Source of the DNA: Subdoligranulum variabile
Lineage (GTDB): Bacteria; Bacillota; Clostridia; Oscillospirales; Ruminococcaceae
Assembly (NCBI GenBank): GCA_004552305.1
Contig: SFOX01000003.1
Location: forward strand, 62,001 to 126,000
Reading direction: 5' to 3'
DNA: 64,000 nt
A program made the position numbers and the translations under genes. Under the pieces are notes generated by a model, which worked only from the letters and a program-made list of their open reading frames with translations, searched no databases and was not told where the DNA came from. Positions 52,790-60,930 of the stretch are shown piece after piece (position 1 is the stretch's first letter; the number at the start of each line of letters is the position of its first letter).

Positions 52790-53164
52790 TTATCCCTCGC
52801 CCTTTTGGCGGCATTTGGGGCAAAGGTAGTGTATCGTCAGCGCGTAGCTGTGCACCTCGGTGCCGATAGCGTTCTCAATTTCCCGCAAAAGCCCCACCAC
52901 CGGCAAATCGGCAAGGTCACCGCAGCCGTTGCACAAAAGATGCCCGTGGGGTACGGGGTTAAAGTCGTACCGATCGGGACCGTCGGGCATTTCCAAATGC
53001 CCGATCTGGTTGTCCAGTTCCATCAATTTAAGATTGCGATACACCGTGCCGCGGGCAATGCGGGGCATCTGCTCCCGGGCGCGGGCAAAAATTTCATCGG
53101 CGGTCAGGTGGTTGGGGCATTCCTGCCGCATAATATCCAAAATCAATGTCCGTTGACGGGTCAT
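52790..53164 (-). CDS. Fur-family transcriptional regulator (PerR-like)
   Basis: 124 residues. Winged-helix metal-dependent repressor. The DNA-binding part includes ARGTVYRNLKLM. Metal-binding parts include HGHLLCNGCGDLAD and the C-terminal CPKC pair, which together form the four-Cys structural zinc site. The N-terminus is short (starts TRQRTLILDIM). AAGGAGAA stands 5 bases before the ATG. Overall look is PerR-like (peroxide) rather than classical Fur; the sensed signal is not certain. Divergent from an iron-linked DUF3793 gene. Confidence 0.85.
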   Translation of the reverse strand: MTRQRTLILDIMRQECPNHLTADEIFARAREQMPRIARGTVYRNLKLMELDNQIGHLEMPDGPDRYDFNPVPHGHLLCNGCGDLADLPVVGLLREIENAIGTEVHSYALTIHYLCPKCRQKGEG

Positions 53165-53202
53165 AGCGTTCTCCTTGTAAATAAGAATCTTTCCTAAAAA
53201 CT

Positions 53203-53231
53203 AGTGTAGCGAAATCTTGTTGTCTTGTCAA
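53203..53231 (-). promoter_or_regulatory. Promoter of the Fur-family gene
   Basis: Minus strand TTGACA (53226-53231), a 17-base spacer and TACACT (53203-53208). Confidence 0.75.
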
Positions 53232-53302
53232 GACCTGCGCGGCAGAAATTGTAAAAAAAGCTGCGGCAGAGCAATGGGAGCAAAAGAAACTGCAAAAACC
53301 AC

Positions 53303-53331
53303 TTGACAAGCCTTGCCTCGTATGGTATATT
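53303..53331 (+). promoter_or_regulatory. Promoter of the DUF3793 gene
   Basis: A perfect TTGACA (53303-53308), a 17-base spacer and TATATT (53326-53331). The predicted start coincides with an operator-like inverted repeat at 53338. Confidence 0.8.
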
Positions 53332-53337
53332 CTTATT

Positions 53338-53353
53338 GTTAGGTATAACTAAC
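53338..53353 (+). promoter_or_regulatory. Metalloregulator operator-like inverted repeat 1
   Basis: GTTAG-N6-CTAAC lies on the predicted transcription start of the DUF3793 gene. The same pattern occurs at 53418, 54289 and 54327. It resembles DtxR/IdeR half-sites (TTAGG), and a DtxR-type gene lies at 57302. Confidence 0.65.
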
Positions 53354-53417
53354 TACTGATTTGCTCTGCCGCACACCATAGTTTTGCTCCCTGTGGTGTG
53401 CGGATTTTATGCATCAT

Positions 53418-53437
53418 AGGTTAGGCATCACTAACCT
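53418..53437 (+). promoter_or_regulatory. Metalloregulator operator-like inverted repeat 2
   Basis: AGGTTAG-N6-CTAACCT, a perfect 7-bp arm repeat in the leader of the DUF3793 gene, 26 bases before the ATG. Confidence 0.65.
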
Positions 53438-53463
53438 TTAATCATACAATAAGGAGATGTCCT

Positions 53464-54039
53464 ATGTCTGTAAGCCGACGCAGCTTTGCCTTTGACCTTG
53501 CCTTCCTGTGCGCCCCCACCTTGGCGGGGCTGAAACCCGCCAGCCTGTTCCGGTATCGGCCCGGGGCAGGGCAGAGCGGCAGCGCCATGGCAGCGGCGTG
53601 GCACGCCGCCCTGTGCGACCGAGGCGTGGCGGTGCGGGTGTTAAAAAGTTGCCCGCGCACGGGGGCGGTCTTAGTGTACGTCTACCGCCCCGCGCAGATG
53701 GACACCCTGTTGAAAAACTGCGATGTACTGCATTTTTTGCAAAGCGAGGGCTACCGCCCCGGCACGGCGGACGCGCTGCTGGCGCAGCTTTCGCAGCGGC
53801 TTTGCTGCGAGGGGGATTTCCCCCACGAGGTCGGCATCTTCTTGGGCTACCCGCTGGCGGACGTGGTCGGGTTTATCCAAAACCACGGGCAAAATTTCAC
53901 CGCCTGCGGTCACTGGAAGGTCTACACAGACCCTGCCGCTGCGCAGCAGCAGTTCGCATGCTACAAAAAATGCGAAACCATTTACACCCGCTGCTACCGG
54001 CGCGGCACGCCCATCCGGCGGCTGACCGTGGCAGCCTGA
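53464..54039 (+). CDS. DUF3793-family protein
   Basis: 191 residues. Matches the DUF3793 family, common in clostridia beside Feo or flavodoxin genes. Family features are LAGLKPASLF near the N-terminus, VLVYVYRP in the middle and FPHEVGIFLGYPLADVVGF, followed by WKVY and a Cys-containing end (YKKCETIY). Cytosolic, biochemical role unknown. AAGGAG precedes the ATG. Two operator-like repeats in the promoter region shared with the feo genes imply metal-regulated expression. Confidence 0.85.
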   Translation: MSVSRRSFAFDLAFLCAPTLAGLKPASLFRYRPGAGQSGSAMAAAWHAALCDRGVAVRVLKSCPRTGAVLVYVYRPAQMDTLLKNCDVLHFLQSEGYRPGTADALLAQLSQRLCCEGDFPHEVGIFLGYPLADVVGFIQNHGQNFTACGHWKVYTDPAAAQQQFACYKKCETIYTRCYRRGTPIRRLTVAA

Positions 54040-54056
54040 TTTAGGGCAATACCTTT

Positions 54057-54164
54057 ATGCGCATACCGTATCTCAACCTGTGGCGCCGTTTGCTTGCCAA
54101 GCCTGCCTTTTGGGCGGCGCTTCTGATTTTGGCAGCCGGCTTTACGGTTTCCCGCGTGTTCTAG
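54057..54164 (+). CDS. Possible 35-residue single-pass membrane peptide
   Basis: A short frame starting MRIPYLNLWRRLLAKP and running into one hydrophobic helix (AFWAALLILAAGF). Begins 17 bases after the DUF3793 stop with a weak AGGG site. No family recognised. The iron-module position makes a small membrane accessory plausible, but such a short frame could be chance. Confidence 0.4.
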   Translation: MRIPYLNLWRRLLAKPAFWAALLILAAGFTVSRVF

Positions 54165-54180
54165 GCAAGAAGCACGTCAA

Positions 54181-54342
54181 TTTGACAAGCGGTTAGTCAA
54201 AAATAACTGTGCAGAATTCTGAATTTCGGTTATTTTACGCTAACCGCTTGACGTTATAAGTTAGTCGTGCTAAACTGTCATCGTCAAGCGGTTAGAAGCT
54301 CCTAACCGCAATGCTTTGCGCCGTTTGTTAGGCAATACTAAC
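54181..54342 (+). promoter_or_regulatory. feo control region with repeated metalloregulator sites
   Basis: Promoter TTGACG (54248-54253), a 17-base spacer and TAAACT (54271-54276). A GTTAG-N5-CTAAA repeat (54260-54274) lies between the boxes, and perfect repeats CGGTTAG-N6-CTAACCG (54289-54308) and GTTAG-N6-CTAAC (54327-54342) lie downstream. CAAGCGGTTAG also occurs three times, at about 54186 and 54285 directly and at 54241 inverted. The arrangement fits repression of feoAAB by a DtxR-type protein with metal. Confidence 0.7.
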
Positions 54343-54365
54343 GCACGGCAGAGGGGAGTGTGCCT

Positions 54366-54578
54366 ATGCCTTTAACAATGGCAAAATCCGGCGAAACCGT
54401 CACCATCGTCCGGATCACCGGCAAGGACGAGGTTCGCCTTCATCTGGCAGAGCTGGGCTTTGTGGTGGGGGAGGTCATCACCGTCATCAGTGAAATCGGC
54501 GGCAGCCTGATTTTGCAGGTCAAGGAAGCCCGCATCGCACTGGACCGCACGATGGCGACCCGCATTATCGTACAGTGA
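54366..54578 (+). CDS. feoA: Ferrous iron transport protein A, copy 1
   Basis: 70 residues. SH3-like FeoA domain (LAELGFVVGEVITVISEIGG, key part LGFVVGEVI) that binds FeoB and tunes Fe(II) uptake. AGAGGGGAG precedes the ATG at 54366; a GTG two codons earlier is less well placed. First gene of the feo operon, 21 bases before the second FeoA. Confidence 0.9.
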   Translation: MPLTMAKSGETVTIVRITGKDEVRLHLAELGFVVGEVITVISEIGGSLILQVKEARIALDRTMATRIIVQ

Positions 54579-54599
54579 ACGCAACGAGGAGGTATTTGT

Positions 54600-54824
54600 A
54601 TGAAAACACTCAAGGATCTCAAGGTTAGCGAAACTGCCGTTGTCAAGCGCCTGCACGGCGAGGGTCCCGTCAAGCGCCGCATTATGGATATGGGGCTGAC
54701 CAAGGGCGTTGCCGTGCATCTGCGCAAGGTTGCCCCTTTGGGCGACCCGATGGAACTGACCGTGCGCAACTATGAACTCAGCATCCGCAAGGCGGACGCC
54801 GAAATGGTAGAAGTAGAGGAGTAA
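54600..54824 (+). CDS. feoA: Ferrous iron transport protein A, copy 2
   Basis: 74 residues. Second FeoA-domain protein, with VVKRLHGEGPVKRRIMDMGL and ELSIRKADAEMV, closer to canonical FeoA than the first copy. GAGGAGG precedes the ATG. Two separate FeoA proteins before FeoB are common in clostridia. Confidence 0.92.
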   Translation: MKTLKDLKVSETAVVKRLHGEGPVKRRIMDMGLTKGVAVHLRKVAPLGDPMELTVRNYELSIRKADAEMVEVEE

Positions 54825-54843
54825 ACGAAAGGGGAACGAAGGC

Positions 54844-57006
54844 ATGTCCATCAAAATAGCACTGGCAGGCAACCCGAACTGCGGCAAAACTACCCTGTTC
54901 AACAGCCTGACCGGCTCGAACCAGTACGTCGGCAACTGGCCCGGCGTCACCGTGGAAAAGAAGGAGGGCAAGCTGAAGGGACACGAGGATGTCATCATTC
55001 AGGACCTGCCCGGCATCTACTCGCTGTCGCCCTACACGCTGGAGGAGGTCGTCGCCCGCGGCTACCTTGTCAGCGAAAAGCCCGACGCCATCCTGAACAT
55101 CATCGACGGCACCAACATCGAGCGCAACCTCTACCTGACCACCCAGCTGATCGAGCTGGGCATCCCGGTGGTTATGGCAGTCAATATGATCGATCTGGTG
55201 CGCAAAAACGGCGACAAGATCGACCTGCATAAGCTCAGCCGGGAACTGGGCTGCGCCGCCGTGGAAATCAGCGCCCTGAAGGGCGAGGGCTGCCGCCAGG
55301 CCGCCGAGCAAGCGGTTGCCGCCGCCAAGGCTGCCCGCAGCGGCGAGCTGCCCCATGTTTTCACCGGCAGTGTGGAACACGCCATCGCCCATATCGAGGA
55401 ATCCATCCAAGGCAAGATCGATGCACGTTTTCTGCGCTGGTACGCCGTAAAGCTGTTTGAGCGCGACGAAAAAGTGCAGGAGGAGCTTGCACTGGACAAG
55501 GAGCTGCTCGCCCACATTGAGCAGCACATCGCCGACTGCGAAGCCGAGATGGACGACGATGCCGAGAGCATCATCACCAACCAGCGCTACGCCTACATCA
55601 GCACCGTGGTCAGCAAGTCGGTCAAAAAGAAGCCCCGCACCGAAAACCTGACCGTGTCCGACAAAGTGGACCGCATTGTCACCAACCGCATTTTTGCGCT
55701 GCCCATCTTTGCGCTGGTTATGTTCCTGATGTACTCGCTGTCGATGGGTACCTCGATTGCCGACGGTGGCTGGTCGATCGGCACCTTTGCCACCGACTGG
55801 ATCAACGATACCCTGTTTGGCGAGATCGTTCCCAACGCGCTGGGCGGTCTTTTGGAGAGCCTTGGCATTGCCGACTGGCTGTACGGGCTGATTATGGATG
55901 GCATTGTCGCCGGTGTCGGCGCGGTTCTGGGCTTTGTGCCGCAGATGCTGGTGCTGTTCTTCCTGCTGTCCATTCTGGAGGATATCGGTTATATGGCGCG
56001 TGTCGCCTTTATTATGGACCGCATCTTCCGCAAATTCGGGCTGTCCGGCAAGAGCTTTATCCCCATGCTGGTGGGTACCGGCTGCGGCGTTCCCGGTGTT
56101 ATGGCGTCCCGTACCATCGAGAACGAGCGTGACCGCCGTATGACCATTATGACCACCTGCTTCATTCCCTGCGGTGCCAAGATGCCCATCATCGGCTTGT
56201 TTGCCGGTGCGTTGTTCGGCGGCAGCACCTGGGTTGCCACCTCGGCGTACTTTATCGGCTTTGCCGCCATTGTAATTTCCGGCATTATCCTGAAAAAGAC
56301 CAAGCTGTTTGCCGGTGACCCCGCCCCCTTTGTTATGGAGCTGCCTGCCTACCATATCCCCGCGTGGGGCAACGTGCTGCGCGCCACCTGGGAGCGCGGC
56401 TGGTCCTTCATCAAGCGCGCCGGCACGGTGATTCTGGCTTCCACCATCGTTCTGTGGTTTCTGCAGGGCTTCGGCTTTGAGAACGGCGCCTTCGGTATGG
56501 TCGAGGATCAGGACAACTCGGTGCTGGCCGCCATTGCGGGCTGCATCTCCTGGCTCTTTATCCCCTTGGGCTTCGGCGATTGGCGCGCCACCGTTGCGTC
56601 CATCTCCGGTCTGATCGCCAAGGAGAACGTGGTCGGCACCTTCGGTGTTCTGTACCACTACGCGGGCGAGCTGTCCGATAACGGCGATGAGATCTGGCCC
56701 GAGGTTGCCGCCAACTTCACCGCCATCTCCGCTTACAGCTTTATGATCTTCAACCTGCTGTGCGCGCCCTGCTTTGCCGCTATGGGTGCCATCAAGCGCG
56801 AGATGAACAACGGCAAGTGGACGGCGATCGCCATCGGCTATATGTGCCTGCTGGCGTACTGCGCGGCGCTGGTCGTCTACCAGATCGGCGGGCTTATCAA
56901 CGGCGAGATCGGCTTCAATGTCTTTACCGTCGTTGCGGCTGCCTTGGTGGCGCTGGTTCTGTACCTTTTGTTCCGCCCCAACAAGTATGAAAACGCGAAG
57001 GGATGA
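54844..57006 (+). CDS. feoB: Ferrous iron transport protein B
   Basis: 720 residues. GTP-dependent Fe(II) permease of the membrane. The N-terminal G domain has G1 AGNPNCGKTT, GNWPGVTVEKKEG, G3 DLPGIYSLSPYT and G4 NMID. A helical GDI region follows (about 165-275), then about ten membrane helices with the Gate motifs (LVGTGCGVPGVMASRT; FIPCGAKMPI). GAAAGGGGAACG precedes the ATG. The feo promoter carries DtxR-type operator repeats. Confidence 0.97.
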   Translation: MSIKIALAGNPNCGKTTLFNSLTGSNQYVGNWPGVTVEKKEGKLKGHEDVIIQDLPGIYSLSPYTLEEVVARGYLVSEKPDAILNIIDGTNIERNLYLTTQLIELGIPVVMAVNMIDLVRKNGDKIDLHKLSRELGCAAVEISALKGEGCRQAAEQAVAAAKAARSGELPHVFTGSVEHAIAHIEESIQGKIDARFLRWYAVKLFERDEKVQEELALDKELLAHIEQHIADCEAEMDDDAESIITNQRYAYISTVVSKSVKKKPRTENLTVSDKVDRIVTNRIFALPIFALVMFLMYSLSMGTSIADGGWSIGTFATDWINDTLFGEIVPNALGGLLESLGIADWLYGLIMDGIVAGVGAVLGFVPQMLVLFFLLSILEDIGYMARVAFIMDRIFRKFGLSGKSFIPMLVGTGCGVPGVMASRTIENERDRRMTIMTTCFIPCGAKMPIIGLFAGALFGGSTWVATSAYFIGFAAIVISGIILKKTKLFAGDPAPFVMELPAYHIPAWGNVLRATWERGWSFIKRAGTVILASTIVLWFLQGFGFENGAFGMVEDQDNSVLAAIAGCISWLFIPLGFGDWRATVASISGLIAKENVVGTFGVLYHYAGELSDNGDEIWPEVAANFTAISAYSFMIFNLLCAPCFAAMGAIKREMNNGKWTAIAIGYMCLLAYCAALVVYQIGGLINGEIGFNVFTVVAAALVALVLYLLFRPNKYENAKG

Positions 57007-57012
57007 GCTTCT

Positions 57013-57186
57013 ATGATGGCATTTCTGGCTGCCAATTTCAACCTGCCTACCGTGATCGTGGCGGGCATCGTGTTCGGCGGCGCGGGCTGGTTGTTGTACC
57101 GCACGCGCAAGTCCGGCGGCTCCTGCGGGGGCTGCAGCGGTAGCTGCCACGGCTGTGACAGACACTGCTGCCACGGCGACAAATAA
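57013..57186 (+). CDS. FeoB-associated Cys-rich membrane protein
   Basis: 57 residues. One N-terminal membrane helix (about 12-29), a basic RTRK turn and a Cys/Gly-rich tail with cysteines at 38, 41, 45, 48, 52 and 53 plus several His. This is the usual small partner encoded directly after feoB in clostridia and may help pass iron. It starts 6 bases after the feoB stop with weak GGATGAGC upstream. Confidence 0.88.
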   Translation: MMAFLAANFNLPTVIVAGIVFGGAGWLLYRTRKSGGSCGGCSGSCHGCDRHCCHGDK

Positions 57187-57192
57187 ACGCAT

Positions 57193-57222
57193 AGGCGCGG
57201 GGCAAATGCCTCGCGCCTTTTG
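57193..57222 (+). terminator. feo operon terminator
   Basis: AGGCGCGGGGC pairs with GCCTCGCGCCT around a small loop and is followed by TTTTGTATTTT. Confidence 0.82.
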
Positions 57223-57241
57223 TATTTTGGTACAGCTCTGC

Positions 57242-57270
57242 TTGCAAAAACAGCCCCGCCGTGGTATGAT
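57242..57270 (+). promoter_or_regulatory. Promoter of the DtxR-type regulator gene
   Basis: TTGCAA (57242-57247), a 17-base spacer and TATGAT (57265-57270). Confidence 0.75.
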
Positions 57271-57301
57271 AGAACTACTATAAGTAAAGGGGGATGCCGC
57301 C

Positions 57302-57673
57302 TTGAAGATACACGAATCTGCCGAGGATTATCTGGAAAAGATCCTGATGCTCCGCGAGCAGAAAGGCTCCGTGCGCTCCATCGACATTGCCGTTGCCATG
57401 GGCTTTTCCAAGCCGAGCGTCAGCATTGCCATGAAAAACCTGCGCGAGAACGGCTATATTTCGGTGGACGCCGACGGCTTTATCACGCTGGAGGAACCGG
57501 GTCTGGAGATTGCCCGCCGCATCTATGACCGTCACCGCAAGCTGACTGCTTTTTTTGTGGCGCTTGGCGTTGACCCGGATATTGCCGCCCACGATGCCTG
57601 CAAGATCGAGCATGATTTAAGCGAGGAAACCTACCGCAAAATGATTGCCTTTGCCGAGCAGTACAAGCAGTGA
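57302..57673 (+). CDS. DtxR/MntR-family metal-dependent repressor
   Basis: 123 residues, TTG start at 57302 set by AAAGGGGGA 7 bases upstream. The N-terminal winged helix (HESAEDYLEKILML, SIDIAVAMGFSKPSVSIAMK) is followed by the metal-binding dimer domain with HRKLTAFFVALGVDP, HDACKIEHDLSEETY. Short like MntR, without an SH3 domain. It has its own promoter after the feo operon. It is the best candidate to bind the GTTAG-N6-CTAAC repeats at 53338-54342. Iron versus manganese cannot be told apart by eye. Confidence 0.9.
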   Translation: MKIHESAEDYLEKILMLREQKGSVRSIDIAVAMGFSKPSVSIAMKNLRENGYISVDADGFITLEEPGLEIARRIYDRHRKLTAFFVALGVDPDIAAHDACKIEHDLSEETYRKMIAFAEQYKQ

Positions 57674-57734
57674 CCCATCCGCACCGCTGGCTGCGCGCAG
57701 CGCATAAAATCGCGCCGAATGGCGCGCGTTTTCC

Positions 57735-58045
57735 CGACACATCGTGCTATCGGCGAAGCTGCACGGAACGGTCAAGACCGTTCCCTACAAACCAGCCGAA
57801 AGTTCGCAATATTCCCAGTAAGTTTATCGACAGTCTGCGGCGGGGTGAGGTCACCCCGCCCTACGGGGCAATAAAAAAATCGTCACGCGGTAGGGGCGGG
57901 GTATACCACGCCCGCGGTCAAATGGCTGCGTGAAAATACCGGATTGCCTGTAGGGGCGGCATATATGCCGCCCGTTGCAGCCATCCCGGTAAATCGACCC
58001 AACGGGTAAACGGCAGGGGACGCAACTATGCGTCCCCTACAAACC
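57735..58045. repeat. Palindrome cluster 3
   Basis: The 459-base gap after the DtxR-type gene holds a copy of the GGAACGGTC/GACCGTTCC block of cluster 1 (about 60 bases alike), a GGCGGGGTGA/TCACCCCGCC palindrome also found inverted in cluster 2, a decayed GGGCGGGGTATACC unit, GGGCGGCATA/TATGCCGCCC, and GGGACGCA/TGCGTCCC. No gene is supported. Confidence 0.75.
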
Positions 58046-58093
58046 TACCGAAAGTTCGCAACCTTCCTAGTAAGTTTATCTACAGTCTGAAAA

Positions 58094-58122
58094 CGCGCCC
58101 CGCATCCGAACGATGCGGGGCG
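58094..58122 (-). terminator. Terminator of the murE unit
   Basis: A 12-bp stem GCGCCCCGCATC (58094-58105) with 58111-58122 around CGAAC. On the minus strand it follows the murE stop and ends in GTTTTC; on the plus strand ATTTTT follows. Confidence 0.85.
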
Positions 58123-58132
58123 CATTTTTGCT

Positions 58133-59593
58133 TTATGATTGCATTTCCTTACAGACAGAACGAATGATATCCCGCTCCACAAAGGGCGTTTTTACGCCGT
58201 TGATCAGCTGGTAATCCTCGTGTCCCTTGCCGGCAAACAGCACAATGTCGCCGGGCTGGGTCATGGTCACCGCCTCGCGGATGGCTTCGGTGCGATCCAC
58301 CACAATTTTATACGGCGCTCCCGGTGCCATATGCTGCGCAATCTCCGCCGTGATGGCAGCGGGGTCCTCGTGGTCGGGGTTGTCGCTGGTCAGAATGCTG
58401 AAATCCGCATAGGCAGAGGATGCCTCCGCCAGCTCACGGCGGCGCAGCTGGGTGCGCTCGCCCACCGAGCCGAACACGCAAATCAGCTTGCGGGGTGCAT
58501 ACGCCCGCAGCGTCTTTAGGGCGCTGGTCAGCGACAGCCCGTTGTGGGAGTAATCGACAATAAAGGTGCGCCCGGGCAACCCCTCGACCACCTCAAAGCG
58601 CCCCTGCACCGTTGTGTGCGCCAGCACGGCAGCACAGCGGTCCGGTGCCACGCCAAAGGCACCGCACAGGGCAATGGCGCACAGCGCGTCCGATGCGCTG
58701 AATGCGCCGGGACTCATCACCTGCACGGGGGTCGCGGTGCCGCCGTGGCGGCAGGTGAAGGTCACGCCCAAGGCGGTTTCGCTGCGGTACTGCCCCAAGC
58801 CTTCAGCGCGGTAGTCGGCAGCGCGGTCAATGCCGAAGCTGACCTGCTGCCCCGCAAAGCCCTGCCGCATAAAGTCGGAGGCATCGTCGTCGGCATTGTA
58901 GACCATCACGCGGGCGTTGTACTCGGCAAACAGGCGGCGCTTAGCAGCCTTGTAGTCGGCAAAATCCGGGTGTTCGCCGGGACCGATGTGATCCTCGGAC
59001 AAATTGGTGAACGCCACCGCTTCAAAGGGTACGCCGTCCACGCGGTTGTGGCGCAGCGCTTGGCTGCTGACCTCCAGCACGCAGTGGTGTACCCCGGCAT
59101 CCAGCATTTTGCGGAATAGCCGGTGCAGCTCCAGACTTTCCGGCGTGGTGTTGGCGGTTGCTTCGTGTTCCCCGGCAATGTTCACGCCGTTGGAGCCGAT
59201 ATAGGCGCAGGGCAGCCCCGATTCCGACAAAATCGCAGCCGTCAGCAGCGCCGTGGTCGTCTTGCCCTTGGTGCCGGTAATGCCGATCAAATGCAGCTGC
59301 TCGGCGGGGTTGCCGTAAAAATCGGCACCGATCACCGCCAGCGCGGCGCGGGTGTCGGGGGTCAGAATCTGCACGGCATCGGCGGGCAAATTTACTGTAT
59401 GCTCGCACAAAAAGGCGCGGCAGCCGTTATCATAGGCGCTTTGGGCGTAGGTGTGACCGTCCGCCCATGCCCCGACAAGGCAGACAAACAGCGTGCCTGC
59501 CTTCGCCTTGCGGGAATCATACACAATGCCCGCGATCTCCGCCGCAGATCCCCCCGTGTGGGGGATGCGGGCAACCAAGTCATTCAGTTTCAT
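58133..59593 (-). CDS. murE: UDP-MurNAc-tripeptide synthetase (MurE)
   Basis: 486 residues. Adds the third stem residue to UDP-MurNAc-L-Ala-D-Glu. The Mur ligase ATP loop GTKGKTTTALLT, NTTPESL and FIVDYSHNGLSLTSALKTL (key part DYSHNG) are intact. The substrate-choosing motif reads DNPDHEDP. DAP enzymes normally have DNPR, where the Arg contacts DAP, so the third residue is probably not meso-DAP; Lys or another diamino acid is possible. Third gene of a unit with a D-aspartate-ligase-like enzyme and an asparagine synthase, 42 bases after the former. Confidence 0.88.
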   Translation of the reverse strand: MKLNDLVARIPHTGGSAAEIAGIVYDSRKAKAGTLFVCLVGAWADGHTYAQSAYDNGCRAFLCEHTVNLPADAVQILTPDTRAALAVIGADFYGNPAEQLHLIGITGTKGKTTTALLTAAILSESGLPCAYIGSNGVNIAGEHEATANTTPESLELHRLFRKMLDAGVHHCVLEVSSQALRHNRVDGVPFEAVAFTNLSEDHIGPGEHPDFADYKAAKRRLFAEYNARVMVYNADDDASDFMRQGFAGQQVSFGIDRAADYRAEGLGQYRSETALGVTFTCRHGGTATPVQVMSPGAFSASDALCAIALCGAFGVAPDRCAAVLAHTTVQGRFEVVEGLPGRTFIVDYSHNGLSLTSALKTLRAYAPRKLICVFGSVGERTQLRRRELAEASSAYADFSILTSDNPDHEDPAAITAEIAQHMAPGAPYKIVVDRTEAIREAVTMTQPGDIVLFAGKGHEDYQLINGVKTPFVERDIIRSVCKEMQS

Positions 59594-59635
59594 ACAACAT
59601 CCCTTTTTCCGATACAGACAGCCCGTGCCGCCCGG

Positions 59636-60868
59636 TTAGTTTTTGCCCGGCTTGGGGTAATAGGTCTTGAACTTCTTGAACTGGCGGCGCAGCTGCTCCA
59701 ACACGCAGGCATAGCGCACGGGGTTCCAGCGCAGGTCAGGGGCGTACAGCAGCGAGCATTTTTCTTTTCCGGCTGCCTTCAGTGCCTTCGCCTTGCGGAC
59801 AAGGGCAGGGTCCTCGGTGTAGGTAAACGCCACCTGCGCGGGGACATGGTGCCAGAACACCTCATTGCGGTTCAAAACGCAGTCGTCGCCGTTGTCGTCC
59901 CACTTTTCTACGACCAGACGGGCAAGGTTCATACCGCCGGCGGTGACGTAATAGTTGCTGCGGCCTTGGCGCAGGTTGATTTCAAATACGCGGAAATCGC
60001 CCGGCTCGTCGCTGCACTTGATGTCAAAGTTGGAAAAGCCCGTGTAGTGGCAGGCTTCCAGCATTTGGCGGATATTCTCCACCAGCGGCAGGGCGGTGGT
60101 GTCCTCGGTCACGATGGCAGCATGGTTGCCCAAGCCGTGGGGGGTGTGTTCCTCGATCATCGTGTGTCCCAAGCACATGGCGCGAACCTTGCCGTTTTTG
60201 TCGGAGAAGGCGGTCAGCACGCGCATGTGGTCGTCGCCGCCCGGCACCATCTTTTGCACCAGCATCTTGTCGGGGTAGCCGCTGGCGTAGACGGTGCGCA
60301 CGATCTCGGCAGCTTCGTCAGCGGAATGGGCGGTGTAGACCTTTTTCATACTGTCGAAGGGGAATTTCCAGTAATCCACGCTGGAGCTGGGCTTGACGAT
60401 CAGGGGGTAGCCAAAGCCCAGCTTTTCCTCGCTCAGCTCGGCGGCGTCCACGGGCGCGGTCAGCACCTTGGTGGCGGGGTAGGGGATGCCGAACTTGTCG
60501 CAGACCTCGTAGAACTCCGCCTTTTTCTGCACGGTGGTGTACAGGTCGGCGGCGGGACCGGGGGCGATGTACTCCGGCAGTTCTGCCTTGCGGCGGATGA
60601 TCATGGCGGCGTAATCGTCGGTGCAGCCGAACAGGTACAGCCGCTTACCGGTATGCTGTGCGGCAAAGTCCTTTAATATGCGCATCATCGTGGTTTCGTT
60701 GTCCATATCCGGCACAGTGGTAAAGTGGACAATGCGGGAATACTTGGTCGGTGCCATGGGGTAGCGACCAAAGGCGTAGCTTTCTACGCCGTAAGCCTCG
60801 TGAAAGGCGCGGGCAAAGTTATAGCAGTTTAAATCAGCGCCCAGAAATACAGGTACGATCTCGGACAT
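59636..60868 (-). CDS. ATP-grasp enzyme, D-aspartate-ligase-like
   Basis: 410 residues. ATP-grasp carboxylate-amine ligase. The N-terminus (VPVFLGADLNCYNFARAFHE, then SYAFGRYPMAPTKYSRIV) closely resembles the D-Asp ligases that attach D-Asp to the third-residue Lys in Enterococcus faecium and Lactococcus. ATP-grasp elements follow: GYPLIVKPSSS, LVQKMVPGGDDHMRVL and VFEINLRQGRSNYY (metal ligands). The start at 60868 is chosen because an ATG at 60880 touches the GGGGAG site. Neighbours murE and an asparagine synthase support a cross-bridge role. Activity is inferred from resemblance only. Confidence 0.8.
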   Translation of the reverse strand: MSEIVPVFLGADLNCYNFARAFHEAYGVESYAFGRYPMAPTKYSRIVHFTTVPDMDNETTMMRILKDFAAQHTGKRLYLFGCTDDYAAMIIRRKAELPEYIAPGPAADLYTTVQKKAEFYEVCDKFGIPYPATKVLTAPVDAAELSEEKLGFGYPLIVKPSSSVDYWKFPFDSMKKVYTAHSADEAAEIVRTVYASGYPDKMLVQKMVPGGDDHMRVLTAFSDKNGKVRAMCLGHTMIEEHTPHGLGNHAAIVTEDTTALPLVENIRQMLEACHYTGFSNFDIKCSDEPGDFRVFEINLRQGRSNYYVTAGGMNLARLVVEKWDDNGDDCVLNRNEVFWHHVPAQVAFTYTEDPALVRKAKALKAAGKEKCSLLYAPDLRWNPVRYACVLEQLRRQFKKFKTYYPKPGKN

Positions 60869-60930
60869 TTGCGGAAACATCTCCCCATCAAAAATTCAAA
60901 TTTACTCTCTTATCCAGCCACGGCGCAAGC

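Noticed and set aside
50802..52823. 673-codon open frame on the minus strand opposite typA
   Set aside because: Antisense shadow of typA without ribosome site or recognisable domains.
54778..57192. 804-codon open frame on the minus strand opposite feoB
   Set aside because: Exact antisense shadow of feoB in GC-rich DNA. Its translation is Gly/Gln/His-rich low complexity with no family, and feoB is unmistakable.
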